Below are positions 1-13,125 of a stretch of 64,000 bases of DNA, in pieces (position 1 is the first letter of the stretch; the number at the start of each line of letters is the position of its first letter). Made by a program: the position numbers and the translations under genes. The notes under the pieces are model-generated. The model was not told the origin of the DNA and ran no database searches. It saw only the letters and a list, made by a program, of their open reading frames with translations. This DNA is from Acestrorhynchus altus (lineage: Eukaryota; Chordata; Actinopteri; Characiformes; Acestrorhynchidae), in NCBI GenBank assembly GCA_034509495.1, contig CM067507.1, positions 18,970,602 through 19,034,601 of the forward strand, written 5' to 3'.

Positions 1-209
1 CTTTCATACAAAAGGCTTGTATCTCCAAAATGTCTGGAGAACAAAAAACATTCATAACTTTCAGTGGAAGTCAGTGTAAAGATATACCTATTCCAAGTCA
101 TTTGGAGCATTACTATTCATCCATTCATCATGAAATTCAAAGTAAATGTGAAGTTGACTGTCAGATTCAAATGATGTCAAAAAGTAAAAATCTGCAAAAA
201 TGGAACTAC

Positions 210-410
210 AAGTTTTGAGCAGGACAGTAATGGCATTTGTCTTACTTATCCATTTCAAACATGTTACACAGGTATGTGGATGCAGTATTAGGGGTCTTGC
301 CAAAAGACTCTCATTGAAATAGCATGGTGTGCTTGCCCAGGCAGGGAATCAAACCCTAGTCCACCATTCGGATGGCAACCTTTGTCATCCACTACTACAC
401 TATTTCAGAA
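210..410 (-). repeat. SINE-like dispersed repeat fragment
   Basis: The minus strand reads gttgccatccgaatggtgga ctagggtttgattccctgcc, a B-box-like segment. The plus-strand part catgttacacaggta recurs at about 25286-25305 next to the same repeat's other remnants. Confidence 0.4.
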
Positions 411-654
411 CACAACACTTCATCAATTCATCAATTTGACCAATTTTATTGGACCACTTTTGCTGTTTTTTCCCCTTCTGCTTCGATAGTTCTAAAATGC
501 CACTACACAGCATGTCTAGTCTCTGTATAGAAGTACTACCAATAATGTAAGGCTGGACCCTAGAGGGGTATAAACCCCTCCAGCACTGAGCTACAGAGTA
601 CTGCATCTGCATTCTCTAGAATGACAGTTTTTTATTCAATATTTAAATGATGAG

Positions 655-785
655 TTGGGCTGTTGGGGATGAAGTGGGTTGGTGGTCTTCATCTTACTAA
701 TACTCTTATCACTGAATGCAGTTACATTTTCAGTGCAATGCTCTGAAATCTAGTCAAAAGCCTTCTATGGACAGTAGAGAAAGTT
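655..785 (+). mobile_element. Fragment of the same Tc1-like family as 15.7 kb
   Basis: Ttggggatgaagtgggttgg and cttactaatactcttatcac tgaatgcagt match 15790-15860 in order. Neither end is present. Confidence 0.4.
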
Positions 786-1019
786 GCTTCAACGAAACAG
801 GGTAAACCTCTTCTTTGTAATACTCCTTTTTAAATGAACGAGACAGTTACTCTCTGTATAAGAAGTGAAAATCTGTAGTCAACAGGTCAGAATGCAGCAG
901 GCAGAATTAAAGCAGCATGGTTCAAACTGTCTGTCATGCTGCTGTATATTTAACAGTCAAACTGAACAAGATTTGGAACACTGCTTGCATTGCAGCTGTC
1001 ATGTGTCAGTCTGGTTCAC

Positions 1020-1330
1020 CTGTCTTCCTGTCTCCTGTAGATGTTGTTGTGTTTGTTTTGGTTTTGTCTCCTCCCTTGCCCCACCCATTCCTGTCTGTGT
1101 CTCATTTGTAACCCTGCCCCTTCAAAATCAGTTTGCAACAGGTGTGACCAACGTTGTCTTGTATTTAAGACCTCAGTGTCTCAGTCTGTGTTTGTCAGTC
1201 CTTTTGTTTCTGTCACAATTTGTTCCTGTCTGGCTTTGTTTCTGTAATGATTAGTTTCTGTCAGTCCTGTCTCCCTATGGGTTTGTTTGTTTGTTTGTTT
1301 GTTTGTTTGTTTGTTTGTTTTGTTTAACAG
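1020..1330 (+). repeat. Related LTR-like repeat fragment ending in (TTTG)n
   Basis: It shares tttggttttgtct, gtaaccctgccccttca and surrounding T/C-rich sequence with 46030-46105. It ends in a (TTTG)10-11 tract at 1281-1323. Open frames here are cysteine/valine-rich artefacts of the T-rich strand. Confidence 0.3.
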
Positions 1331-1599
1331 TTTTTTTTCAGTCAAGATGCTGTTTGTTTATCTGTCAGTTCAGTGTTTGTCATCTTGTTTCATTTTTTTG
1401 TTCTTCATGTTTATTTACATTAACTCCTCAACCCCAGCATTTACCTCTGCTTCCCTAGTCTTCATCTGTTCAGCTCACCAGTCCTGACAGCAGCACTTTT
1501 GTGGTCAAAGGTGTTTGTTGCATTTTTGGAAGTTTTAAAGAGTGTGAGGATTTTTGTTCCCCACACCAGTAGGCTGAAAACAAGCACATGTAATACATG

Positions 1600-1735
1600 T
1601 GAAGCCAGCCTCTAGATTTCAAACTAGCGCAGCCATTTTTCTCTGTCTCCAGATCCTGGAGGACACAGGATTTGAACCTGTGATCCTCAGACCATAGTCC
1701 TACTGCTATGATAGTGGCTCAGATAGCCATAGTGG
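1600..1735 (-). repeat. Possible tRNA-derived SINE fragment
   Basis: The minus strand contains tggtctgaggatcacaggtt caaatcctgtgtcctcc, with a good B box (ggttcaaatcc). No usable acceptor-stem pairing was found, so this is not called as a tRNA gene. Confidence 0.35.
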
Positions 1736-2131
1736 AGAGTGCAGAGTAATAATTATTAATACTGTTGTGTGCCTATGGGTGTCACCAGTGACCCAACTTC
1801 CTACATCAATAATAAAGATGAATTTGACTTGATTGGATGTAGATTTATGATATGGCCCACTTGTAATTTGATGTAGTTACTGTATCATACATATTAAGGT
1901 TAATAACTGAATAATAATGGCAGGATTTAAGGGGATTAAAATGTCTGACTTGGACAGGACAAGAGTGAGAATGAAAATGAATGGAAGAGTGACCTCTATG
2001 TCAACATCTAAGTGCAGAGCAGGAGTGAAACAGCTCACAGGATCTGTCTCCTGTATCAGATTAAGTGTGCGTGCATGTCCTGGCATGATTTTTTTTTACT
2101 TAAATGATTTCTCCCACTTTCTTTTCCTCAT

Positions 2132-2143
2132 TCTCTCTCTCTC

Positions 2144-2183
<40 letters not shown>
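2132..2183. repeat. (TC)n microsatellite
   Basis: Nearly perfect CT tract with one interruption. A shorter CT run lies at 2331-2346. Confidence 0.95.
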
Positions 2184-2185
<2 letters not shown>

Positions 2186-3695
2186 CTTTTCATCACCCCA
2201 CCCAGTGTGATCATAAGCTGCTTCAGGAAGGCACGCATGCCTCATTGCAAACCCACATATCACTCCTCCACCTCAGCATGAGGGGCTGAAAAGGGATTCC
2301 TGAAGGAGATAACGCCACCTTGGCAGAACTCTCTCTCTCTCTCTCTATTCTTTGTCCCATCTATGCCCTCACCTCAACGCTGTTTGGAACTCTCTCATGC
2401 ATCTCATCATATCACGCCTCATGTGAATAAAGTTGGCACTGAAGCATCACACTCCCCTCTACAATCCCCACCTCCCCCACAGGAAGAATGTGATCTGGTT
2501 CTGTGCGCAATGAAGCCCTTTACACTAATTGGCTGTGAAGGCTTGAATAGGACCATCACACAGTAGCAGTGCTCCCTGAGGAAACATTCACCCTGTTTGG
2601 CTCACGGGCATACAGCACCAACAGGGCAAACAAAGCACAATTGCAAAATCCCTTTCAAACTGCAGCACTGACCTGACCAGGTGGAAAATATAGAGGTGGG
2701 ATGGGAGCGGGCATGTGGAAGTGCATGGTGGTGCATGGTTTGATATAAACAAAGTGCAGAGAAAGCACACCTGACATAGAGGTCACCCCAATCCACCCAA
2801 CCCCCACCCACTCATGTAGCTGCTGTACTGGAGATAATATGCTCTGAAAAGCCAGAATTTCTAATTACCTCCCTCTAAGCATTCACACCAAATGCATTGA
2901 AACCACAGTTCAGCTGGGTAATTCATTTTAATCTCTGTTGCATAAAATCAAGCAAAGGCAGTCTTATGTGGTGTCATCGAGTTCAGCAGGCTTTTTTTCT
3001 CTCCACTAACTGACTCCCCTTGAGTTCACCACTCATAAGAATGTGGAGGTGTTTTATCTCTACCCTGAAACCAAAGATTGGTACAGTCAGCATTGTGTGT
3101 GGGAAAGAAAACATCTCTCAGCTCCTGTCCATTTTCCCCTTTACACTACTTTATTTAAAACATCACTGCTTTGTAATATAGGCCACGGACAATGAAATGG
3201 AAACATCAGAAGCACTGAGGCAGTGCGAGGGGTCACCAGATTGCAGAGGAAGTGCCCTGCACTTATCGCAAGCAGCTGTGACTAAAGCCTCTCCAGGAGA
3301 AGTTACTCAACTGAGTTAAGAAAGCTGGAAAAGTGTGGTTGTTGTGGCCAGGCGTTTCATGTTTGGTTAGATTTAAATGATCTCCAACATGTTAAATTCA
3401 TCATATTTAAAATGAAAAGTAAGACAGAGCGAATGTGCAGTCACTTTTTCCATTCTCTCAGTCATACTGAGCTTAGTTTGAGCGACTGAGGGGTATGTTG
3501 TGCTGAGGACGAGAGTGAGAGTGAGAGAGAGAGAGAGAGAGAGTACAGTCTGGCCTTATGGGTCTACTGTAAAAATGTCTTCTGGCTACAGGAAAATGGT
3601 TCTAACATTTACCATTGCTACTATAATTGGTTACTGATTTGGGCATAAAAAGTGGGTAAAATACAATTAAAAAGATAAAGTTTTTGATAATGTTA

Positions 3696-3698
<3 letters not shown>
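2184..3698. other. Intergenic segment without recognised gene
   Basis: Mostly single-copy-looking sequence. The stretch 2850-3340 (for example ctgggtaattcattttaatc) has no obvious repeat and no ORF of note. Confidence 0.55.

Positions 3699-3733
<35 letters not shown>
3699..3733. repeat. (TC)n microsatellite
   Basis: Uninterrupted dinucleotide run. Confidence 0.95.
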
Positions 3734-3738
<5 letters not shown>

Positions 3739-4430
3739 AATCTCTCTCCTTGTTCTTGCCATTGTATGGTCTCTCCTCCTCCTCTTGACCTCGCTTTCCC
3801 CTTTCTCTCCATCCCCCTGTCCACACTCTTTGGCCCTGTGTCCACACTGCATGCCTCTAATGCTTGCCGCATGTGGTTTTATATGGCCTTATTAGAATTT
3901 ATATCTAACAAGTGTTTCCCCGTGATATGATTCATCTCTTGCTGCATGCTGGATCTGTGGCCTAATGCTGCTGGAATGGGATGGGAATCTCCACAGTGAA
4001 GGGAACCTCAGGTAACATGTCAGCCATTCTTGTCCACTAAAATCAGACAAATAAAAAGGGGAACAAGACTGTAATGTTACGCATTGTTACGCATAATATG
4101 TAACTCTGTACATTTTTTTATCAAAACATGGTCAAATACATACAAATGATAGATTTCTGTTCTGTCCAAAATTTGCTCATCCAATAAAGACAAATTTGAG
4201 TAGGCTAGGATCTCCTGAAAATAACAATGTCTGGCATGTGTGACAGTCTCCTATAAATAAAAGTGAACTATGAAAACATCCCACAAAATTAATCAAGGGT
4301 TCTGAAGATTAAGGCATGATCTGACCCAAACAACAGCACAGGGTCAGTCTTGTCCATATCTCGAAGGTTATTGTACCTTGTAAGCCATATTTACAATTTT
4401 ACTTTCCCAATATATTAGGTTTAGCAGAAA

Positions 4431-4512
<82 letters not shown>
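4431..4512. repeat. Compound (GT)n(GA)n microsatellite
   Basis: GT run to about 4464, then GA to 4512. Confidence 0.95.
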
Positions 4513-4514
<2 letters not shown>

Positions 4515-4626
4515 TGAAAAGATCAAATAACCTCAAAAAACAGAGAGCAGGTTTAGCCCTTCCCTGATCTCTGTAATCTCTGCAGTGAGCACACAGTGGT
4601 TAATGTTACCCAGCTGACAGAAATAT

Positions 4627-4628
<2 letters not shown>

Positions 4629-4690
<62 letters not shown>
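4629..4690. repeat. (CA)31 microsatellite
   Basis: Uninterrupted. Confidence 0.95.
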
Positions 4691-4691
<1 letters not shown>

Positions 4692-6002
4692 CCCCCTGCA
4701 GTAATGCATGAATATTCACTCATAACCCAAACATCAGTCATTTTGGAAAATTATCCTTGAAAGTGCATGACATTAAAAACACAAAAACACATCTGCAGAG
4801 CCATTAGCGCATCTCATTGCTGTGCAAAGCTGTCAGAGGCCTCTCAGCATGTCCGAGCACATTTTCACAGCCGATTATAAGATCATTTGTTCATATTTCA
4901 TGCAAAAATAAGGCAACAAGAGCAAACTGTGGGTTTAATGTTCCCTCTTAGCCGAGTGGAACACTCTGTCCAGGATTATGAGGGGATGGAGGATCAGGTA
5001 GCGCCTATGACCTGAGGGAAACTCTGCATGATGGGGTTGATGGGGTTGTGTGTAGAAGTGCAGCAGGTGCCTGCACGTCGGACAGTGCATTGAGGGGAGG
5101 CGACAGCCTCTGATCTGACGCATAGATAGACTTCACACGCCATGCTGGCCTGATCTTCTTTCAGCAGACACTTCTGTCACACAGGATTCCCTCCCTCTGT
5201 GTCTCTTGCTCATTCGCTTTGTCTATTGTTTTCTCTCCTGACTCTTTGTAGTTCCCATCTTTTGGAAAGGATAATGGCACCAGGGTTGGGTGACTAAGAT
5301 TTTTGTCTCTTAAGTTGAGAGATGATATGAGACCTTCTTTGCAGATATGATACCGGTATCTGAGGTTTCTGATTGCAATGGTCAGAGTCAGAACTTGAGC
5401 AGAAGGGACTAGATCTAAATCTGTGCAAAAAGGCCTTCTACCAAGCCTCAACAGGCCGAGAGAAAGTGCTTAACTGACACAGCAATGCTACTGCAGTGTT
5501 TAAACACTGTGTCCAAACACTGTTCACGCCATTAGACCTAGTTGACAATGCGCACTTCCTGGTCCAGCCTGAGCCGTGCAGCAAATGGAAAAAGAATCCA
5601 TAACTGATCTAATGGGTCCACACCAGCATGGAACGGTAGGGCATGACCTCAAGAACCAACCACAACTGGCAGGGGAAAAGCAGGTTTTTAATAAACTGCA
5701 GGGGTATAAATCATTTTATTGAGCACTTCGTACAATAGTGTTAGATGTAAATAGTGATTACATGTATATATTTTATTATATATATTTGATCAGATTGTGG
5801 TAGTAATTGTGGCAGAAGTGGTAATGTAAACAGTATTGTTATGTCCCAGCAGTGTGGCTCTTAGTCTAAGGGATTTGCAGGGACAATAATGTGTGTGTGT
5901 GTGTAGTTGGAGTAAGAGTACTGGGGGCAGTATAACACCTGGGCCAAATTCAGTGAATAAGACAAACCTTTATTGCAAATATACATCCCTACAGTCACTA
6001 CA

Positions 6003-6004
<2 letters not shown>

Positions 6005-6051
<47 letters not shown>
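6005..6051. repeat. (CA)n microsatellite
   Basis: Uninterrupted. It accounts for the Thr-His and Val-Cys runs in overlapping frames. Confidence 0.95.
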
Positions 6052-6053
<2 letters not shown>

Positions 6054-9000
6054 TGTGATGACAAACCTGAAGAGGGAGAATGAGGACAGTACCAAAGTAA
6101 AGAAATTAACAAGAAAGGCTATTGTAAGCTATATTACAGATATTATGCTAACTGATAAATACAGGGGGTGGTACCTGCCCTACATACCTAGTGTGTCTAA
6201 TACAAACCAAGTTGACTATATGTGCACAATATATGTGGGCACACCTACTATCTGTTCTGCCCTCTTAGGGGAGAAAGTCAAACTGAACAAACCAAAAGTG
6301 CCTAAAGAAAACAAATAGCCAAAACAAGTAACCAGGCCTCAGCAAAGCAAACTAACAGAGAAAACACAGCATAAGGCCAGAATCACTAATTAAACATAAG
6401 AGTTCAACACACAAAGCACAAAGGAGAACAAAGCCAAAACAAGAACAAATACAATCAGCCAAACACAGCTCCCAAACAAAGCCCAAGACAAGATCCAAAC
6501 TTCTCTATCTCGCCACCCTATTCTGGAGAGACATCAGGAGTGGCTTTTAAAGGCTAGGCCCTTCCTGTTTAGGGTCACCAGGCATGTATACTTCACTAAT
6601 CTGGAAGAACATCTGAAAGTTGATTAAAGTAGTTTTAGGTTATAAAGGATCATGTGTGGAAATGACTGCACACAAGACAGATTACATTACTGAACTTTCA
6701 CTTAGTGCTTTATAAATCTTACTTGATGTAGAGACTGGACAATGTAGAGACATAAAATCCAAAAGTCCAAATGCATATCATTGTTATTCCAAGAATAGAT
6801 CTAGCATTTAAACAGCTAGAATAAAAAAGGCAGGTGAGATATAACACTATCCCTTTCATTAACAGAAATGGGTTCAAGCAATAGTTTGTTTCCATTACTC
6901 AGTCTATTATTTATCTCAGACTGTAATATTTTAAATCGTTCACTGTACACACGGTGTTATTGGCAAACAGTCCTTATGTGCAGATGTATTCTCAAACTGA
7001 GGATGGGAACAACAGCTACAGGCAGTTGCACAGCTTCTGTCTCTATGCCAGAGAGCAAGAGCAGTTAATCCTTGACCCAACACATTCTACACCAAATGAC
7101 TTCAAAAATCATTTACGACCTCCAGATTTGTGCATGTGGCTGAGGGTTTGCCTTTCGACAGCTAAAATGCTGCAGCCTTAAGTATTAAGCAAAAAAAATG
7201 GAGAACAGTGATACAGGAACACTGCTAACTTGGCTGGGTTTTGCATTGGTCCATTGTTTGCTCTGGTGGCATGTTCTTATTCCTTTGATTCACTGTCCAT
7301 TTGTCTTTAGTAAATTATGAAAACGAGAGTGAATTCAGAAGAGCAAAAAGAGATTCTCTTCACTTTTTGAAACTGTTCAAGCTATTGATCAGTGGGGGAT
7401 GTTTGTAGAACAAGGTACCTCTATTATTGATAGAGGAGATTTTCCATGAACTCTCCCACACTATAATGATACCAATTTGTCCTTGCAGGCTAACAGAGAG
7501 TGTCCATATTCAGCAGTTGGCCTGAAAACTCACTTGTTCATTCTTCAACATCATAGAATTTTTATTTATCTACTCTACAAAGTGTCCACATATGGAGTGC
7601 GGACATGTCAGAAAAGTTCTGCAGAGATGCATAACTCTTCAGCTGTCCCATATGCATGAGACTCGAATTGTCTGTTTCAGTTATTGCCTACACACACACG
7701 TACACCAAATATTGTCTTTTTAAATGGCATTCATGTTTGTGATTGGTGATTGGGTGGATTTAAAAGATCTGCTCAGATACTGATTCCCTGCTGTTTAGAA
7801 GCATTTGACTTGGATATTAGAGCCATGTAATTAACAAAATGTTTGAGAGTGGAGCACAAAAGGGAAATGCTAGAAAAGAAAGAATCAAGTACCAAAGCAG
7901 ACTTTGATTAAAAAGATCCCTGATATAATGGGATTATTAGTTTAGTACCATCTACAATAGCTATCCCACCAGTTAAAGCCAAGAGGCAATGCTAACATCA
8001 AAGTAACGGCTGTTTACTTTGAGGCTTGATATGGATTATTAAAGACCTTTCAGCAGCGAGAGAGAGAGAAAAAAAGTGAATGTTAAGCTGCTTTTATTTA
8101 CTGTTCCAGTTTCATAATCAGGATAATTTCCCTTATGTATAAACTACAGCTTGTATTACAGCTTGTAACTGGTTATTGGTTTTACTGTATAAACTCTCAC
8201 ATTGTTGGACAGTGTAGCTCACCTCTAGTTTGGGATATGTTTTAGAATTAGGTTAGGATTTAATATTCTATCTAAACTAAAAAAATGTAAAAAAAAAAAA
8301 AAAAGATTTTGTGAATTTATCACATTTCTGCATTGACTCTTCACAAATTCAGTGTTTTCATTTGCTGAAGCACGAATAGACAAGCAGAACCTCATTTGAA
8401 ATACTGCTGCTTTTTGTGATTTGCTTATAGAAATAATATAATGAATGACTATGAATTGTGTTTAGAGACAGTGAGCAGTATTAGAGGACCACTATAGAGG
8501 ACCTAAAGTACTTTAGTAATAGAGTAATACATAATATCAAAATGTGCTCATCCCACGGGAGAGTATAAGAAACAAACAAACAAACAAACAATAAACAAGC
8601 AAACTAAGAAACAAGCAAAACATAAGATTAAGTTGATTGTTAATGTGTCTTCTAATAGACATAGTGACGGGGATAGTGGTACACGCTGATTAAATAGTTT
8701 GGTTAATTGATTGGAAATTTGTTGCCAGAAATGTTTAATTGGTGTGAATTACCATAAGGTCTGTACATCATTATCAGGGGTGTTTAGTGAACAATGCAAG
8801 CAATTGTCTGTGAAGCCCAATTTAAATATTTTTGTGCAGTATTTTGCACTCTGTGCATAGTTTTGTATTGTATTGTTAGATTCTGATTTATGTATTAATT
8901 TATAGATATTGGACAAAAGTTTATTTAGTGAGGCAAAATCTGAGATTGGAGAAGTTCATTTGTATGTTTGATATTTCAGTGCTATGAAGTTAGTACACCT

Positions 9001-11115
9001 ACATGAATAACAGCAGCCAAAATGCAGATAGATCTCTGATGTCTGCAAATGTGTGCAGACAGTCAACTCCACAGATCTGATTTGAGAAACACATCCAATT
9101 TGCCTACAGTCCTTTTAGTACCTCTGCTCATAAAAGGATATATTTCTGTAACTGGGGAGGAGCCTACCCTCTCAAGGCAAGAGAGAAGAGGCCTGCTATC
9201 AAACATGATGTATAACTGTGATTTTGAAATATTGGTTGTTGTTAATCTCTCATTTTAGTCTGGGATTTTTGTTTGTATGTTCCCTATCTTTGCTATACTA
9301 TAGTGTTGAACTGGTTGTGCTTTGTTTGAGGTGTTTTACTTGTATGTTGTACCTTTTTTTAAGTTTTCTTCTTTTGGAGTCTGCTCTTTGCATAACTTAT
9401 GTATAATGTATACTTCAAACTTGGTTTTACAGACTATGTTATCTCATGTTGGAGGGTGTGCTTATGTCTAATAAACCTTTCCTGCACACTCCAAATGTTT
9501 TGGAGGAGAGGTTTGATTGTGCCATCTGGGGTTTCAGGTGAAAGAGGTGAACTCAATTTTCAGCCGATGTGGAACTCTTCCGTGTTTTGTGTTTTAGGTC
9601 ACCACATGTACTCTTGGACTCAGGACTGGACTGGAAACTGAAATCAGCCCTGGATTTTTTTCAGAGTCTGGACTTTTTGATCAATTTAGTTTTGTCATAC
9701 AGAGGAGAGATGAAGGGAGGTTAATCCATTGTCTGGCCCCTTCAATCTTTCAACGGCCCACACCCAGAGCAGCCTACTGGGATTTTTCCTGGTTCTCCCA
9801 ATGGCTATCCCAATCCCTGCTTGAATTACTAGCCATGGATGATACTATTAACCTTAACCTTAACCTACTATTAAACAAACTAACATTTTATATTGTATAA
9901 CTGTTGGAAAAAGAGAGATTGGTTGCAGTAAAGTTAAAATGCTTTATTTGTCTCCCAATTTACACCTTCTTTACCCAATAACTAAGACTCCTGAAGTCAT
10001 TTAGTGCATGGTTTTGTGACTTTAACTGCCACTCGTTTGATGTTTCATATTCTTTTATGTAAGCTAACTGTCACCTGTGATTAGCTAGCATTACACTAAA
10101 CTATAGAGGTAGAGAAGAACAGGGACATTCCTTATATTCACACAGCAGCACCCTGGAGCACTGTTTTTCAGCTGTGTCCCTGAAGGCAACCCTGCCCTGC
10201 ACATTTTGTGGATTCCCTGCTTTAACAGACACCCAGCAACTCCGAGCTAATTAGTTAAATCATGTGAAGGTCTTGACTAGTAAATAGTAGTGTGGGACAC
10301 TCACTCTACCATTCATTATTATTTTTGCTAAGATTCTTTCAGGCAACCCAAAGTTGCTTGCATATTGTGTAAAAAAGCTGTGGTTATTATTCTGGCTGTT
10401 CAATTCTGCACATTTGTTGAAATATTAGCAATGCTGGAAAAAGTATTAAAATAAAAAAGTTTTGGTTATTTACCAATGTTATTTTCCATCATTTGTGGCT
10501 GGAGCTGACGCAGCCACACTTTGACATGTATAATGCAACACTTTACGCCTCAGTTTGATTCCTAGCAGATCCCTGACACAAAGGAACAAAACATCCTGCA
10601 AAATGTTTTGTTGAGCAGATGAAGAACTGAAAGCTGAGACATTGTCAGGGGAAGATGCAGAAAAAAACCTATGTTGTTTTGAGGGAAGCAGGAATAGCTT
10701 TGACCTGGACCGCAAACACTGAGTCATGGTCTGGAGTAAACTGTTCCCAGGGGATCGTCACTCTGCATCTTTCTTGTCTCTGGCAATTGCTGTGGATTGT
10801 CTTGAATCAAAACAAGTTCCTTTCTATCTCAAGCCTTCAAGACAGTGTTGCTGGGTGAGTTATGGCACCTCCAGCACCCACTTAAGAGCCTGCATAGTGC
10901 AGATTCTTCCACTGCGGATGGTCTGCTCCATCACCCACACCCCCCTCATACCTGGGAGATTATTGTCTTCTGCTGAAATGCTGCAGATTGCTCACATTCT
11001 TTCCCCCTGTTTTCATAAGGCTCCGGAAAAGTGAGACGGGAGCCACTGGCTTGACTGGGCCAGGAACAGCCTCTGAAGTTACAGGGTTCACCAGTGGTTC
11101 AGTGTATTCATTTGG

Positions 11116-11118
<3 letters not shown>
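6052..11118. other. Intergenic segment without recognised gene
   Basis: AT-rich, with an A16 run near 8290, an (AAAC)n run near 8570-8600, the repeat at 9618-9835 and a hAT-like fragment near 10140-10270. The best frames are 60-100 codons and none resembles a known protein. Confidence 0.6.
9618..9835 (+). repeat. Dispersed fish repeat fragment (ggactggactggaaactgaa type)
   Basis: Blocks ggactggactggaaactgaa atcagccctgg, gagcagcctactgggattt and tctcccaatggctatcccaa belong to a repeat seen widely in teleosts. Class not assigned. Confidence 0.45.

Positions 11119-11186
<68 letters not shown>
11119..11186. repeat. (GT)34 microsatellite
   Basis: Uninterrupted; followed by shorter GT runs. Confidence 0.95.
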
Positions 11187-11187
<1 letters not shown>

Positions 11188-11347
11188 ATGTGTGTCTGTG
11201 TGTGTGTGTTTCTAAAAGTAAAGGAACTCTATTAATTTATGTGGGAATAAGAGTGTGAGGGAGAGAGTGAGGTGATTTAGAAAGTGGGTGGTGGAAAGAT
11301 AGCTTTTCTTTGTATGGGAGTGTGTGTGTCTGTGTGTAGTGTGTTTT

Positions 11348-11351
<4 letters not shown>

Positions 11352-11417
<66 letters not shown>
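11352..11417. repeat. (GT)33 microsatellite
   Basis: Second GT array about 165 bp from the first. Confidence 0.95.
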
Positions 11418-11418
<1 letters not shown>

Positions 11419-13072
11419 ACGCAAATGAGAACATGGCTTGAAAATAATGTCACTGCTAGTTTTTATACATAGATAAGAAACATCAGAGCTTTTTGAAAGG
11501 GGGAGGCAGTGACGGGTAGTGCTGGGTTTTATGCTCGTTCTACACTCTTCTTGATGTAATGAGTAGATTGTGTCTTTAATAGGCCTGGGAACTCATAACT
11601 TCCATAAATGGAAATATTGTAATGTCTAAACTTGGGACATGAGCACATCATAGAAGTACACAACTCTGGTGCCATTTGTGGGCTCATATAAGGGCAGACA
11701 AGCACATACTTGTCAATGGGGAAACACTTAGCCTGGATTGTAATTGCCCCCCAAAAATCCAACATATTGAATATTATTGGATGGATTCCTAGACCTAGAT
11801 TAAGCATAAACCTTAATTATATTGGATAATTGATGGTAAATCACAATTAGAATTAGAAGACCAGGCCCAATTCATGACCAGGAATCTGCCCTGTGTGTTT
11901 CAGCAGTAGAATATTTCCCTGAAATATGATTGACACCATTTTTGCCAACTTTCCAAGCTGTGGCTTCTACAGTAAATGCTAAAAAAGGCTCTGGCTTGTC
12001 ACAACTAAAAAGAGGGATTCCATTCAGCGGGTCAGAGTCACTCCAGAAGCAGTCATGAGAAGAAGGCCTTCAAAAATATGCTCAGGAAGAAACCACAGGT
12101 CATGGAAATAGAGGGAGGGATAAGAGGGAAAAGAGGAGAAGCAGAGGGAGATGAGGGACGGCGGCATTGGGGCTGTGTTTCTGTCTAGCATCTCCTGCAG
12201 TGCAGATGGATAACCTTTAACCCCACTTCCTGCGCTCATAGCACCACGACCCCCACAAACCCAAACACTGCTCTATGCTGTGACTCCAGAGGGGCACTGG
12301 GGCAGAGAAAGAAGACCACCATGACCTAGCTTGTGTGACAGAGAGAGACTGTAGGCATGGATAGACACACACACGTCTCATCTGGCTTTCCCATGCCACT
12401 CTTAACCTCATTTATATGGACGGAGAATTGTTCTTAAGTCTTCACACAGGAAGGAGAAAAGCACTTGCTGACAGTGTAGCAGACACATACCAGCATTTCT
12501 GAGCAAACACACCCACACACAGGCTCTATCGCACGCCCTCTCTTTCTTGTCTGCCCCACTCCCACACACGCTCTGTCTGCGAGGCTGGCCGAGACACAGA
12601 CGCTGAGACACACAGCATGCGGGATGGTGTGTTTGTTTAAGATAGGATGGAGAGAGGGGCTTTCCCTGCTAGAGTAAGGCACTTTAGCCAGCACAAAGGC
12701 TAAGTGCCGTCTGCTAACTAGTGTAAAAACCATAGAACACTGCTGCCTTTCTCCAAACACATGACAATCCTGGCTTATTCAGAGACATTTACAGACTCAC
12801 AGATCACAAGAATACACCCAATACATGATTCATTTAATCATTATTATAAGTTTCACCATTACCCTAACACCATCATCCTAACAATCATCATTACTTTGTG
12901 TACCCCACCACCATCATTACAATTATGAAGATAACAATGATGATCACTTCAAAAGCCCCACTCCCATCATCATTAGAATTATTATAATTTTTATCATCTT
13001 CATGATCAGTTCAAAAAAACCAACATACCTTTCATTATCATCATTATCGTCATCATTTCTAACAACCTACTG

Positions 13073-13125
<53 letters not shown>
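13073..13125. repeat. (ATC)n trinucleotide array in an ATC-rich block
   Basis: A perfect tract lies in a larger 12840-13190 region of scattered ATC/ATT units, with more near 13620-13745. It produces a false polyhistidine frame. Confidence 0.95.

Larger units (their letters stand above)
1..2130. other. Intergenic segment
   Basis: Contains the SINE-like, Tc1-like and LTR-like fragments listed separately. The remaining sequence shows no gene and no splice-bounded conserved frame. Confidence 0.6.

Noticed and set aside
1600..1735. Possible tRNA gene (B box ggttcaaatcc)
   Set aside because: I could not find a matching A box and acceptor stem, so it fits a SINE remnant better.
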